DNA of 64,000 nt from Gluconacetobacter johannae (GTDB lineage Bacteria > Pseudomonadota > Alphaproteobacteria > Acetobacterales > Acetobacteraceae), in the NCBI RefSeq assembly GCF_014174305.1, contig NZ_JABEQH010000022.1:1-64000 (forward strand). The letters are read 5' to 3'. Below the pieces are notes generated by a model. The model saw only the letters and a program-made list of their open reading frames with translations, was not told the origin of the DNA and ran no database searches. The translations under genes and the position numbers were made by a program. Of the stretch, positions 1 to 11,931 are shown piece after piece. Position 1 is the first letter of the stretch, and every line of letters begins with the position of its first letter.

Positions 1-1
1 C

Positions 2-577
2 AACGCCGGGTCGGCGGTGGGCGCCAACGGCCGCGCCGGCATGGCCATGGCCACCACGCAGATCGCCACCGCCGCCGCGGGGCTGGGCTGGATGGTCGCG
101 GAATGGATCCGCACGGGCAAGCCCACGGTGCTGGGCATCATCTCCGGCGCGGTCGGCGGCCTGGTCGCCATCACCCCGGCGGCGGGCTTCGTGCTGCCCG
201 GCGGCGCGCTGATCCTGGGCCTGGTCGCCGGCGTCGTGTGCTACTGGGCCGCCACCTCGCTCAAGCACCTGCTGGGCTATGACGACAGCCTCGACGCCTT
301 CGGCGTGCACGGCGTCGGCGGCATCGTCGGCGCGCTGCTGACCGGCGTGCTGGCCTATGGCCCGCTGTCGGCCACCGACGCCAACCCCTCGGGCGTCGTG
401 GGCTCGTTCGCCCAGCTCGTCATCCAGGCCAAGGCCGTCGGCATCACCATCGTCTGGTGCGCCATCGCCACCTTCGTCCTGCTCAAGATCGTGGACCTGA
501 CCATCGGCCTGCGCGTCACCCAGGACCAGGAGGTCGAAGGCCTCGACATGGTCCTGCACGGCGAACGCATCAACTGA
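2..577 (+). CDS. amtB: Ammonium channel AmtB, C-terminal part (5' end outside window)
   Basis: This is the C-terminal ~191 residues of an Amt/Rh-family ammonium channel, an inner-membrane protein that conducts ammonium/ammonia. The frame is open from base 2, so the gene starts before the window. Visible family features are the GRAGMAMATTQIATAAAGLG segment, then alternating hydrophobic helices, and the motif FGVHGVGGIVGAL. The histidine of that motif corresponds to the second of the two pore histidines (H318 in E. coli AmtB). The C-terminal cytoplasmic tail (VTQDQEVEGLDMVLHGERIN) carries the conserved EGLD signature that contacts GlnK-type PII proteins. A strong intrinsic terminator lies 37 bp after the stop. 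A glnK gene usually lies upstream in this family, but that cannot be seen here. Confidence 0.93.
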   Translation, partial: NAGSAVGANGRAGMAMATTQIATAAAGLGWMVAEWIRTGKPTVLGIISGAVGGLVAITPAAGFVLPGGALILGLVAGVVCYWAATSLKHLLGYDDSLDAFGVHGVGGIVGALLTGVLAYGPLSATDANPSGVVGSFAQLVIQAKAVGITIVWCAIATFVLLKIVDLTIGLRVTQDQEVEGLDMVLHGERIN

Positions 578-614
578 CCGATCGCCCAGGGACATCCCCT
601 GGGCAGCCGGACCA

Positions 615-649
615 GGCCGGCCGGGGCACGCCCCCCGGCCGGCCTTTTT
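615..649 (+). terminator. Rho-independent terminator after amtB
   Basis: A perfect GC stem with left arm GGCCGGCCGGGG, loop CACG and a matching C/G-rich right arm is followed by five T residues. It is the clearest intrinsic terminator in the window. A smaller hairpin (CCCAGGG/CCCTGGG) sits just upstream at about 587–604. Confidence 0.85.
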
Positions 650-757
650 CTTTCCGTATTGATGTCAAACTGTTATGGATTCCTGTCCTGACAGACCGGT
701 TCGCGGCGCGTGGTGTTCCGCGACTCCGGCCCGAATTCGGAAAGGGTTGCCTTCCTC

Positions 758-1249
758 ATGGCTATTGCTCTTCGCGGCCGTCTTGCGCTCGCCCTGCTTC
801 TGACTGCCCCGGCCTTCTCGCTCATGCCCGATCACGCCCACGCGGCCAGCGCGGCGCAGGCGTGCTACCAGAAGTTCAACGCAGCCCGAAAGGCCGGCAC
901 CATCCAGGGCATGCCCTACACCCAGTTCAAGGCGACACAGTGCGCGACGCCCGATGCCGCGGCCTCCACCCCGGCCGCACCGGCCGCGGCCCCTGCGGCG
1001 GCGCCCGCCGCGACCGCTCCCGCAGCGCCGGCCCCCGTCGCAAAGCCGGCCCCCGTCGCCGCCGGCAACGCGGTCCTGCCCAGCGCCATATCGCCGAAAT
1101 ATGCCGGCGAGCCCGCCGGCAAGGCCCGCATGCATACCTGCCTCGACCAGTACAACGCCAACAAAGCGACCAACAGCAACGGCGGCCTGAAGTGGATCCA
1201 GAAAGGCGGCGGCTACTACAGCGTCTGCAATGCCCGTCTGAAGGGCTGA
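758..1249 (+). CDS. Small secreted protein of unknown function, two Cys-containing modules
   Basis: I do not recognise a named family. The protein has 163 residues. It starts with a signal peptide (MAIALRGRLALALLLTAPAF, cleavage likely after AHA at ~29), so it is probably periplasmic or secreted. Two short similar modules follow, each with an aromatic/Asn core between cysteines. The first spans ~35–62 (ACYQKFNAARKAGTIQ, then QC). The second spans ~124–163 (TCLDQYNANKATNSNGG, then SVCNARLKG). A low-complexity Ala/Pro linker (~65–100) separates them. ATG 758 is preferred because the signal peptide begins there; the upstream in-frame codons look non-coding. It stands alone between the amtB terminator and a convergent protease gene. 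Confidence 0.7.
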   Translation: MAIALRGRLALALLLTAPAFSLMPDHAHAASAAQACYQKFNAARKAGTIQGMPYTQFKATQCATPDAAASTPAAPAAAPAAAPAATAPAAPAPVAKPAPVAAGNAVLPSAISPKYAGEPAGKARMHTCLDQYNANKATNSNGGLKWIQKGGGYYSVCNARLKG

Positions 1250-1268
1250 CGATCGGAGGCCCGGCGCC

Positions 1269-4167
<2,899 letters not shown>

Positions 4168-4225
4168 TCACGCTGTTCCGCGACGGCAGGCAAGACACGC
4201 GGCGACGGGGGCGATAGAAAACGGC

Positions 4226-6487
4226 ATGGCGCATGCGAGTCTAGACAAACGCGACCCGACGCGAAAGCCGGGAAAGACGACCCGGCCCCGCGTGCGCGTG
4301 CTGCTGCCGCTGCCCTTCCCCGGCCCGTTCGACTATGCCGTGCCGGACAGCCTGGCCGACGCGGACCTGCGCCCCGGCGCCATCGTTTCCGTGCCGCTGG
4401 GGCGGCGGACGGAAACCGGCGTGGTCTGGGACAACGACAGCGTCCTGCCGCCCGAATTCGCCCCGCCCCCGATGCCGGCGGTGGCGGATGGGCGGCTGAA
4501 ACCCGTCGCCGCCCTGCTGGACCTGCCGCCGCTTCCCGCCGGCCTGCGCCGATTCGTCGACTGGGTCGCGGCCTATACGCTGTCGTCGCCCGGCATGGTG
4601 CTGGCCATGGCGCTACGCACCACGGCGACAATCCCCACGGCCCCCGTTCTGGGATGGACGGTCGCCGACCCGCCGCCGCCCGACCTGCGCGAAACGCCCA
4701 CCCGGCGGAAGGTGCTGGAGGTCGTCTCGGCCCACGGTCCGCTGACGGCGGCCGAAATCGCCCGTCGCGCCGGGGTGGGCGTCGGCGTGGTGCGCGGACT
4801 GGCCGATGCCGGGGCATTGCGTCCCGCCCCGATGGCGGCCCCTCCGGCCTTCGCCCGGCCCGACCCGGACCACAATCCACCGGTCCTGACCGGGCAGCAG
4901 GCCGATGCGGCGCACAGCCTGCGCGAGCTGGCGACCCAGGGCGGATTCTCGGTGACGTTGCTGGAAGGCGTCACCGGGTCGGGCAAGACCGAGATCTACA
5001 TGGAAGCTATCGCCGCCTGCCTCGCCCGGGGGCGGCAGGCGCTGGTGCTGCTGCCGGAAATCGCGCTGTCGTCGCAATGGACCGGCCGTTTCGCCCGCCG
5101 CTTCGGCGCCGAGCCGGCGCTATGGCATTCCGACCTGGGGCCGCGCCTGCGCCGCATCACCTGGCGCGCGGTGGCGGACGGCGCGGCCCCGGTCGTGGTC
5201 GGCGCGCGGTCGGCGCTGTTCCTGCCGTTCCCCGACCTCGGCCTGATTATCGTGGACGAGGAGCACGAGACCGCCTTCAAGCAGGAAGACGGCGTCACCT
5301 ACCACGCCCGCGACATGGCGGTGGTGCGCGCCCGCGTGGCCGGCGCGCCCGTGGTGCTGGTGTCGGCGACCCCCAGCCTGGAGACGCTGGCCAATGTCGG
5401 CGCCGGCCGGTACCGCCATCTGGTCCTGACGGCGCGGCATGGCGGGGCGACCATGCCCGAGGTCCGCACCATCGACATGCGCGCCCATCCGCCCGAACGC
5501 GGGCTGTTCCTGTCGCCGGTGCTGACGGAAGCGATCACGGCGGCGACGGGGCGCGGCGAGCAGGCGATGCTGTTCCTCAACCGCCGGGGCTATGCGCCGC
5601 TGACGCTGTGCCGCACCTGCGGGCACCGCATGCAATGCCCCAACTGCACCGCATGGCTGGTGGAACATCGCGCGCGCCAGATTCTGACCTGCCATCATTG
5701 CGGCTATCAGGAACCGGTGCCCCCCGCCTGCCCGCAATGCAATGCCGAGGCCAGCCTGACGCCGATCGGGCCGGGGGTGGAACGCATTACCGAGGAAGCG
5801 CGCGCGACCTTTCCCGACCTGCGGATCCAGGTGATGGCCAGCGACACCCTGCCCGGCCCCGCCGCCACCGCCGACGCCGTGGCCCGGATCGCGCGGCGCG
5901 AAATCGACCTGGTGATCGGCACGCAGATCGTCGCCAAGGGCTGGCATTTCCCGCACCTGACGCTGGTGGGCGTGGTCGATGCCGATCTGGGGCTGGGCGG
6001 CGGCGACCTGCGGGCGGCGGAACGGACGGTGCAACTGCTGCACCAGGTGGCCGGCCGCGCCGGCCGGGCCGAGGCGCCGGGGCAGGTCCTGCTGCAAAGC
6101 TACACGCCCGACCACCCGGTGATGCTGGCGCTGGTCTCGGGCGATTTCGAGGCCTTCATGCGGCAGGAGGCCGAACAGCGCCGGCCCGGATTCTGGCCGC
6201 CTTTCGGACGCCTGGCCGCGCTGATCGTCAGCGCCGACACCCCCGACGCCGCCGACGCCACCGCCCGCGCCCTGGGCCACGCCGCGCCGCATGGCGAAGG
6301 ATTGCAGGTGCTGGGCCCGGCCCCCGCCCCCCTGGCCGTCCTGCGCGGCCGCCATCGCCGGCGCCTGCTGCTGCGGACGCGGCGCGACGTCGCGGTGCAG
6401 CCGCTGCTGCGCCACTGGCTGTCGCTGGTCAAACCCGAACGCGGGGCCAGGATCGACGTGGATATCGACCCGGTGTCCTTTCTCTGA
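4226..6487 (+). CDS. priA: Primosomal protein N' (replication restart helicase PriA)
   Basis: This 753-residue DNA helicase reloads the replisome at stalled forks. In order it has an N-terminal 3'-DNA-binding domain ([20 protein letters not shown] near residue 25), a winged-helix segment (~150–200), Walker [10 protein letters not shown] (~248–256), the DEEH box with [10 protein letters not shown] (~343–355), a zinc-binding insertion with [13 protein letters not shown] and CHHCGYQ…CPQC (~462–507), and C-terminal helicase motifs ending in [23 protein letters not shown] 4226 precedes the conserved N-terminus by about 20 residues. It lies divergently from xerC and convergently with the FAD-dependent gene, 19 bp apart. 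Confidence 0.95.
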   Translation: MAHASLDKRDPTRKPGKTTRPRVRVLLPLPFPGPFDYAVPDSLADADLRPGAIVSVPLGRRTETGVVWDNDSVLPPEFAPPPMPAVADGRLKPVAALLDLPPLPAGLRRFVDWVAAYTLSSPGMVLAMALRTTATIPTAPVLGWTVADPPPPDLRETPTRRKVLEVVSAHGPLTAAEIARRAGVGVGVVRGLADAGALRPAPMAAPPAFARPDPDHNPPVLTGQQADAAHSLRELATQGGFSVTLLEGVTGSGKTEIYMEAIAACLARGRQALVLLPEIALSSQWTGRFARRFGAEPALWHSDLGPRLRRITWRAVADGAAPVVVGARSALFLPFPDLGLIIVDEEHETAFKQEDGVTYHARDMAVVRARVAGAPVVLVSATPSLETLANVGAGRYRHLVLTARHGGATMPEVRTIDMRAHPPERGLFLSPVLTEAITAATGRGEQAMLFLNRRGYAPLTLCRTCGHRMQCPNCTAWLVEHRARQILTCHHCGYQEPVPPACPQCNAEASLTPIGPGVERITEEARATFPDLRIQVMASDTLPGPAATADAVARIARREIDLVIGTQIVAKGWHFPHLTLVGVVDADLGLGGGDLRAAERTVQLLHQVAGRAGRAEAPGQVLLQSYTPDHPVMLALVSGDFEAFMRQEAEQRRPGFWPPFGRLAALIVSADTPDAADATARALGHAAPHGEGLQVLGPAPAPLAVLRGRHRRRLLLRTRRDVAVQPLLRHWLSLVKPERGARIDVDIDPVSFL

Positions 6488-6506
6488 CGGTATCGACGCC
6501 CGATTG

Positions 6507-8192
6507 CTACTGCGCGGCCTCGGTCCTGGTCATCGTCTCGCGGATCAGCCCGTCCACCGGGCGGCCGGCCATCGTCAGGGCCACGGCCTCGGCCACGCGG
6601 ATGCCGTCGATCCCCGCCGACAGGATGCCGCCGGCGTAGCCCGCGCCCTCGCCCGCCGGATACAGGCCGGCGGTGTTCACGCTCTGGCCGTCCGGGCCGC
6701 GCGGGATTCGCAGGGGGGAGGACGTGCGGGTTTCCACCCCGGTCATCACCGCGTCATCCATCGAGAATCCGCGCAGCCGCCGCTCGAACATCGGCAGGGC
6801 CTCGCGCATGGCCGCCACCACATAGTCCGGCAGGCATGTCGCAAGGTCGGTCGGCGTCACGCCGGGGCGATAGGACGGTTCCACCGTGCCCAGATGGGTC
6901 GAGGGGCGGCCAGCCAGGAAGTCGCCCACGCGCTGCGCCGGCGCGCGATAGCCGCCGCCGCCCGCAAGATACGCCTGGCGTTCCCAATGGCGCTGGAAGG
7001 CGATGCCCGCCAGCGGGTCGTCCGGATAATCGACGCCCGGCGCAACACCCACCACGATGCCGGCATTGGCATTGCGCTCGGCCCGCGAATACTGGCTCAT
7101 GCCGTTGGTGACGACGCGGCCTTCCTCGGACGTGGCGGCGACGACGGTGCCACCCGGACACATGCAGAAGGAATAGACCGCGCGCCCGTTGGCGGCATGA
7201 TGCACCAGCCGGTAATCCGCCGCCCCCAGCTGCGAATGGGCCGCCTGCGTGCCGAAACGGGCCGTGTCGATGACCGATTGCGGATGTTCGATGCGTACGC
7301 CGATGGAAAAGGGCTTCGCCTGCATCTCGACCCCCGCGTCGCGCAGCCTGGCGAACGTATCGCGGGCGCTGTGGCCGATGGCCAGGACGACATGGCCGGT
7401 CGAAACCGTGCCGCCGTCGGACAGGCGCACCCCCTCCACCCGCCGGGCCCCGGCGGCGTCGCGGGCGATCAGGATCTCCTCGACCCGGGTGCCGAAGCGG
7501 TATTCGCCGCCCAGCGCCTCGATCTCGGCACGGATATGCTCGACCATCGACACCAGGCGGAACGTGCCGATATGCGGCTTGGACAGGTACAGGATTTCCT
7601 CGGGCGCGCCGGCGCGGACAAATTCCGCCAGGACCTTGCGCCCGTAATGGCGCGGATCGCTGACCTGGCTGTAGAGCTTGCCGTCCGAGAACGTCCCTGC
7701 CCCGCCCTCGCCGAACTGGACATTGCTTTCCGGCGTCAGGACCGATTTACGCCACAGCGCGAAGGTATCGACGGTGCGTTCGCGCACGATCTTGCCGCGT
7801 TCCAGGATCAGCGGCCGCAACCCCATCTGCGCCAGCAGCAGCCCCGCCAGCAGCCCACACGGCCCGGCCCCGATGACCACCGGCCGCCGGTAGCCGTCGC
7901 GCGCCGCCAGGGCCGCGCCGTCGTCCATCACGAAACGATAGGCCATATCGGGCGCCAGGCCGACATGGCGATCGTCCGCCAGCCGCGCCAGCACCGCGTC
8001 CTGGTCGCGCACCGCGCAATCGACGGTATAGACCAGCGTGATCGCTCCACGCCGCCGCGCGTCATAGCCCCGGCGGAACACCGTATGGTCCAGCAGGTCG
8101 GTGGCCGGAATGCCCAGCCGCCGCACGATCTCCGCCGCCAGCGCGTCGGGCGCATGGTCGAGGGGAAGCCTGAGTTCGGTCAGTCTGAGCAT
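6507..8192 (-). CDS. FAD-dependent oxidoreductase (COG2509-type, uncharacterised dehydrogenase)
   Basis: This is a 561-residue flavoprotein of the 'uncharacterised FAD-dependent dehydrogenase' family; the reaction is not established. Residues 1–100 form a conserved N-terminal domain (LRLPLDHAPDAL…). A classical dinucleotide-binding fold follows (VVIGAGPCGLLAGLLL, ~105–120, with acidic Glu at the end of strand 2 in ILERG). Family blocks FGEGGAGTFSDGKLYSQ, FSIGVRIEHPQ, YSFCMCPGGTVVAA and the C-terminal FAD motif GLYPAGEGAGYAGGI are all present. ATG 8192 gives the family's usual N-terminus. The gene is divergent from the CDF gene and convergent with priA. Confidence 0.85.
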   Translation of the reverse strand: MLRLTELRLPLDHAPDALAAEIVRRLGIPATDLLDHTVFRRGYDARRRGAITLVYTVDCAVRDQDAVLARLADDRHVGLAPDMAYRFVMDDGAALAARDGYRRPVVIGAGPCGLLAGLLLAQMGLRPLILERGKIVRERTVDTFALWRKSVLTPESNVQFGEGGAGTFSDGKLYSQVSDPRHYGRKVLAEFVRAGAPEEILYLSKPHIGTFRLVSMVEHIRAEIEALGGEYRFGTRVEEILIARDAAGARRVEGVRLSDGGTVSTGHVVLAIGHSARDTFARLRDAGVEMQAKPFSIGVRIEHPQSVIDTARFGTQAAHSQLGAADYRLVHHAANGRAVYSFCMCPGGTVVAATSEEGRVVTNGMSQYSRAERNANAGIVVGVAPGVDYPDDPLAGIAFQRHWERQAYLAGGGGYRAPAQRVGDFLAGRPSTHLGTVEPSYRPGVTPTDLATCLPDYVVAAMREALPMFERRLRGFSMDDAVMTGVETRTSSPLRIPRGPDGQSVNTAGLYPAGEGAGYAGGILSAGIDGIRVAEAVALTMAGRPVDGLIRETMTRTEAAQ

Positions 8193-8376
8193 GGCAGCCG
8201 GATATATCTCGGTTCGGGTGGCGGGCGGGATCGACAGCGGCGCGGATCGCACCCTTTCCGGCCGTGCCATATCACGACGGCCGGCCGCGACGAAAGGCCA
8301 CGGCCCTAGCCGCGCCGCCCGGCCTTCTGTTAGAGAGGGCCGCCCTCTCCCCGGACATCGAGACATCCAGGACGCC

Positions 8377-9426
8377 ATGGCCGACGCGCACGACCCTTCC
8401 CACATGCATCCCCACGACGATGCCGACCAGGGACACGCCCACAGCCATGACCATGACCACGGGCATGACCATGGACACGGGCATGGCTGTGGGCATGGGC
8501 ACGGGTTCGGGCACCACCACGCGCATGCCCCCTCGTCCTACGGCACGGCCTTCGCCGTCGGCATCACGCTGAACCTGCTCTACGTCGCCGCGGAGGCCGC
8601 CTGGGGCGTGCTGTCCCACGCGCTGGCGCTGCTGGCCGACGCGGGGCACAATCTGTCGGACGTGCTGGCCCTGGCGGCCGCCTGGCTGGCGCAGCGCCTG
8701 TCGCAACGCGCCCCCAGCGCCGAATTCACCTACGGCCTGCGCCGGTCGTCCATCCTGGCCGCGCTGGCCAACGCCATTGTGCTGCTACTGGTCACCGGCG
8801 GCATCGTGTGGGAGGCGATCCTGCGCCTGACGACCCCGTCCCCCGTCGCCGGCGGCACGATCATGGCCGTCGCGGGCCTCGGCATCCTGGTCAACGGCTT
8901 CACCGCCCTGCTGTTCGCCAGCGGCAGCCGCGAAGACCTGAACGTCCGGGGCGCCTTCCTGCACATGGCCGCGGACACGCTGATGTCGCTGGCGGTGGTG
9001 ATCGCGGGCGGGGTGATCCTGTACACCGGCTGGCTGCGTGTCGATCCGGTCATCAGCCTGGTGGTCTCGGCCGCGATCGTCGCCGGCACATGGTCGCTGC
9101 TGCGCGATTCGCTGGACATGGCGCTGGACCGCGTCCCCCGCGGCATCGACCGGCAGGGGGTCGAGGCCTATCTGCGCGCCCTGCCGGGGGTGACCGACCT
9201 GCACGACCTGCATATCTGGCCCATCAGCACCACCGAGACCGCCCTGACCGTGCATCTGGTCCGTATCGTCTGCCCCCCCGACGACAGCGCCACCACCGAC
9301 GACACGCTGCTGCGCGACGCGACCGAGACGCTACGGACGCGCTTTCGGATCGGCCATCCGACCTTCCAGGTCGAGACCCAGTCGGACGCCGCGCGCTGCG
9401 TCCTGGCCGACGCGCACACGGTCTGA
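8377..9426 (+). CDS. Cation diffusion facilitator (CzcD/ZitB/DmeF-like) with His-rich N-terminus
   Basis: This 349-residue inner-membrane divalent-cation/proton antiporter probably exports Zn2+, Co2+ or similar metals. The first ~55 residues are extremely rich in His, Asp and Gly (repeating HDHDHGHDHGHGHG), a cytoplasmic metal-binding tail. Six TM helices follow. The transport site is represented by ADAGHNLSD in TM2 and HMAADTLMS in TM5. The C-terminal cytoplasmic domain (~260–335) contains DLHDLHIWPISTTE, the hallmark of the CzcD/DmeF subgroup. Its stop is 3 bp before the next CDF gene, so the two are almost certainly co-transcribed. The His-rich region makes an internally repetitive DNA tract at ~8430–8530. 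Confidence 0.9.
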   Translation: MADAHDPSHMHPHDDADQGHAHSHDHDHGHDHGHGHGCGHGHGFGHHHAHAPSSYGTAFAVGITLNLLYVAAEAAWGVLSHALALLADAGHNLSDVLALAAAWLAQRLSQRAPSAEFTYGLRRSSILAALANAIVLLLVTGGIVWEAILRLTTPSPVAGGTIMAVAGLGILVNGFTALLFASGSREDLNVRGAFLHMAADTLMSLAVVIAGGVILYTGWLRVDPVISLVVSAAIVAGTWSLLRDSLDMALDRVPRGIDRQGVEAYLRALPGVTDLHDLHIWPISTTETALTVHLVRIVCPPDDSATTDDTLLRDATETLRTRFRIGHPTFQVETQSDAARCVLADAHTV

Positions 9427-9429
9427 TCC

Positions 9430-10326
9430 ATGCCCCATATCAGCAAATACGCCCTCGCCTGGACCAGCCTGGGCGTCAGCCTGGTCGCGCTGGTCCTGAA
9501 GTACGCCGCCTGGCGGGTGACCGGCAGCATCGCGCTCTATTCCGACGCGATGGAGACGATCATCAATGTCGTCGCGGCCCTGGCCGGCCTGTGGGCGCTG
9601 CGCGTCGCCAGCCTGCCGCCCGACGAAAACCACACCTATGGCCATTACAAGGCCGAATATCTGTCGGCGGTGGTCGAGGGCGTCCTGGTCATCCTGACCG
9701 CCCTGGCCATCGGGCGCGAGGCCTGGCTGGACTGGCACGACCCCACCCTGCCGCGCGCGCCGCTGCCGGGCATCCTGCTGAACGGTTCGGCGGGCCTGCT
9801 GAACCTGGCCTGGGCGCAGATGCTGCTGCGCGCCGGGCGGGCGCACCGGTCGCCGACGCTGATCGCGGCGGGGCAGCACGTCATGTCCGACGTCTGGACC
9901 ACGGTCGGGCTGATCTGCGGCTTCACGCTGATCCCGCTGACGGGATGGGTCCGGCTGGACGCGACCCTGGCGGGGCTGATCGCGCTGAATGTCCTGCGGG
10001 TCGGGTGGGACATGATGCGGACCTCGATCGCCGGATTGATGGACGAGGCCCCGGACCCCGATACACTGGCCGACATCCGGACCATCATCGCCGACAACGC
10101 GCGCGGCGCGCTCGAGGCCCACGATCTGCGCGCGCGCATCGTCGGCGCCATGGCGTTCGTCGAATTCCATCTGGTCGTCCCCGGCGGCATGAGCGTCGAT
10201 GCCGCCCACGAGATCTGCGACCGGATCGAGGCGGCGCTGCGCGCACGCATCGGCCAGGCGCTGATCCACATCCATGTCGAACCCGAACGCAAGGCGAAGC
10301 ACGAGGGAATCGCCATCCCGGCCTGA
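9430..10326 (+). CDS. Second cation diffusion facilitator (FieF-like)
   Basis: This is a 298-residue CDF transporter. TM2 carries LYSDAMETIINVVAA and TM5 carries AGQHVMSDVWTTVGL, the two half-sites of the metal-binding position. The sequence ENHTYGHYKAEYLSAVVEG after TM2 is typical of the FieF/MamM branch. The C-terminal domain (~215–290) has VEFHLVVPGGMSVDAAHEIC and LIHIHVEPE. It differs clearly from the preceding CDF, having no His-rich tail and a different TM2 site (D-x-x-x-T instead of H-x-x-x-D). The pair may therefore handle different metals. It lies 3 bp downstream of the first CDF gene. Confidence 0.88.
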   Translation: MPHISKYALAWTSLGVSLVALVLKYAAWRVTGSIALYSDAMETIINVVAALAGLWALRVASLPPDENHTYGHYKAEYLSAVVEGVLVILTALAIGREAWLDWHDPTLPRAPLPGILLNGSAGLLNLAWAQMLLRAGRAHRSPTLIAAGQHVMSDVWTTVGLICGFTLIPLTGWVRLDATLAGLIALNVLRVGWDMMRTSIAGLMDEAPDPDTLADIRTIIADNARGALEAHDLRARIVGAMAFVEFHLVVPGGMSVDAAHEICDRIEAALRARIGQALIHIHVEPERKAKHEGIAIPA

Positions 10327-10344
10327 CCCGGCCGGCCCGCGCTT

Positions 10345-10480
10345 CCCCGCCTGACACAATACAGCCCGTCCCCCGAAACAGGGGTCGCGGACGGGTTCCT
10401 GTGGAACCGCGCGGACGATCCGCGGTAAAGGGGCACATGCCGCCGCCCCCTCACCCTGCCCGTCGCGGGCAAGGACCATC
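10345..10480 (+). promoter_or_regulatory. Structured leader between the CDF pair and clc
   Basis: This 154-bp gap holds several consecutive hairpins. CCCGTCC (10365–10371) pairs with GGACGGG (10389–10395) and encloses a C/G stem with loop GAAACA. Next come GGTTCC/GGAACC at about 10394–10408 and a CGCGG/CCGCG hairpin at about 10411–10427. The first could terminate the CDF transcript; together they could be a clc leader. The conserved core of the fluoride riboswitch, which regulates some ClC genes, is absent, so no ligand is proposed. Confidence 0.3.
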
Positions 10481-11893
10481 ATGCCTCACATCCGAATGAT
10501 GAAGACCGACCTGACCGAACTGCGCGGCCGTCACATGCGGCAACTGCGCCGGTCCGCCCGGGTGACGACGGCGCAGTGGCGGCGCAAGCTGGTGTACTGG
10601 ACGGCCGCCATCCTGGTCGGGCTGGTGGCCGTGGCCTTCGCCACGGCGGCGGACGAGGCCGAATACCTGCGGACGCGCATGATCGCATGGGACCCCTGGA
10701 TCATGCTGGCGCTGACGCCGGCGGGGCTGGCGCTGTCGTCGTGGCTGACCCGCACCCTGTTCCGCGGCGCGCAGGGCAGCGGCATCCCGCAGACCATCGC
10801 CACCTTGCACCTCGAGGATTTCACGGTCGTCGACCGCCTGCTGTCGCTGCGGATCGCGTTCGGCAAGATCCTGCTGACCACGCTGGGCCTGCTGGCCGGC
10901 GCCTCGATCGGGCGCGAGGGGCCGACGGTGCAGGTGGGCGCCGCGATCATGCACGCCTTCGGCCGATGGCTGAACCTGTCGGCCATCGGCATCCGGCGCG
11001 GGCTGATCCTGGCGGGCGGGGCGTCGGGCGTATCGGCGGCCTTCAACACGCCGCTGGGCGGCATCGTCTTCGCCATCGAGGAACTGAGCCATTCCTTCGA
11101 GCAGCGCACCAGCGGCACGATGCTGACGGGCGTCATCCTGTCGGGCGTCACCGCCATCGCGCTGGTCGGCAACTACACCTATTTCGGCCACACCGACGTG
11201 GTGGTGCCCATCGGCATAAGCTGGATCGCGGTGCTGGCCTGCGGCATCCTGGGCGGCGTCAGCGGGGGCCTGTTCTCGGCCATCCTGATCCGCACCTCGG
11301 CGGGGCTGCCCGGCCTGCTGGGGCAGTTCGTGGCCCGCCATCCGGTCGCCTTCGCCGCCCTGTGCGGCGTGGTCCTTGCCATCCTGGGCATCGCGTCCGG
11401 CGGCATCACCTACGGCACCGGCTATCTCCAGGCGCGCGAGATCATTGCCGGGCAGACGCATTATCCGGCGTCGTTCTTCGTCCTGAAATACATCGCCACC
11501 ATCGTGTCCTACTGCTCGGGCATTCCGGGGGGGCTGTTCGCGCCGTCGCTGGCCGTGGGGGCCGGAATGGGCGGATGGGTGGCGCAGTTCCTGCCGCACA
11601 CGACACCGGGCGCCGTCGTGCTGCTGGGGACCGTCGCCTATTTCTCGGCCGTGGTGCAGGCGCCGCTGACCGCGACGGTGATCGTCATGGAAATGTCCGA
11701 CAACCAGCAGGTGACCCTGGCGCTGCTGGCGACGTCATTCCTGGCCTTCGCCGTCTCGCGCATGATCTGCGGCCATTCGCTCTATAGCGCGCTGGCCGAG
11801 AAATTCCTGGGCGTGGTCGAAAACGCCCCGCCCCCGCAACCCGAAACGGCGGCCCCGGCCCACGCGGCAGGCGCGGCCTCCAAGCCGATCTGA
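10481..11893 (+). CDS. ClC-family chloride channel/transporter
   Basis: This 470-residue polytopic inner-membrane protein belongs to the voltage-gated chloride channel/antiporter family. The ion-selectivity motifs are visible in order: GSGIPQT (~100), GREGPTVQ with the gating glutamate (~145), AIEELSHSF (~200) and GGLFAPSLAVGAG (~350). No C-terminal CBS domain is present; the tail is a short Ala/Pro-rich stretch. Residues 1–45 are basic and cytoplasmic. ATG 10481 and an in-frame ATG at 10499 are both possible starts. A hairpin lies between it and the convergent WD40 gene. It may help acid tolerance or chloride homeostasis; that role is an inference. Confidence 0.9.
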   Translation: MPHIRMMKTDLTELRGRHMRQLRRSARVTTAQWRRKLVYWTAAILVGLVAVAFATAADEAEYLRTRMIAWDPWIMLALTPAGLALSSWLTRTLFRGAQGSGIPQTIATLHLEDFTVVDRLLSLRIAFGKILLTTLGLLAGASIGREGPTVQVGAAIMHAFGRWLNLSAIGIRRGLILAGGASGVSAAFNTPLGGIVFAIEELSHSFEQRTSGTMLTGVILSGVTAIALVGNYTYFGHTDVVVPIGISWIAVLACGILGGVSGGLFSAILIRTSAGLPGLLGQFVARHPVAFAALCGVVLAILGIASGGITYGTGYLQAREIIAGQTHYPASFFVLKYIATIVSYCSGIPGGLFAPSLAVGAGMGGWVAQFLPHTTPGAVVLLGTVAYFSAVVQAPLTATVIVMEMSDNQQVTLALLATSFLAFAVSRMICGHSLYSALAEKFLGVVENAPPPQPETAAPAHAAGAASKPI

Positions 11894-11895
11894 AG

Positions 11896-11922
11896 CCCCC
11901 GGACACCCACGCGTCCAGGGGG
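11896..11922. terminator. Hairpin between convergent clc and WD40 genes
   Basis: CCCCCGGAC pairs with GTCCAGGGGG (one bulged A) three bases after the clc stop and nine bases before the WD40 stop. It could serve as a bidirectional terminator, although the flanking T-tracts are poor. Confidence 0.5.
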
Positions 11923-11931
11923 TTCAGAGTG

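Noticed and set aside
8430-8540. Tandem DNA repeat
   Set aside because: The repetition comes from His/Asp/Gly codons of the CDF metal-binding tail rather than an independent repeat element.
10327-10480. Fluoride riboswitch upstream of the ClC gene
   Set aside because: The hairpins seen do not contain the conserved riboswitch core, and the ClC protein looks like an ordinary chloride-type member.
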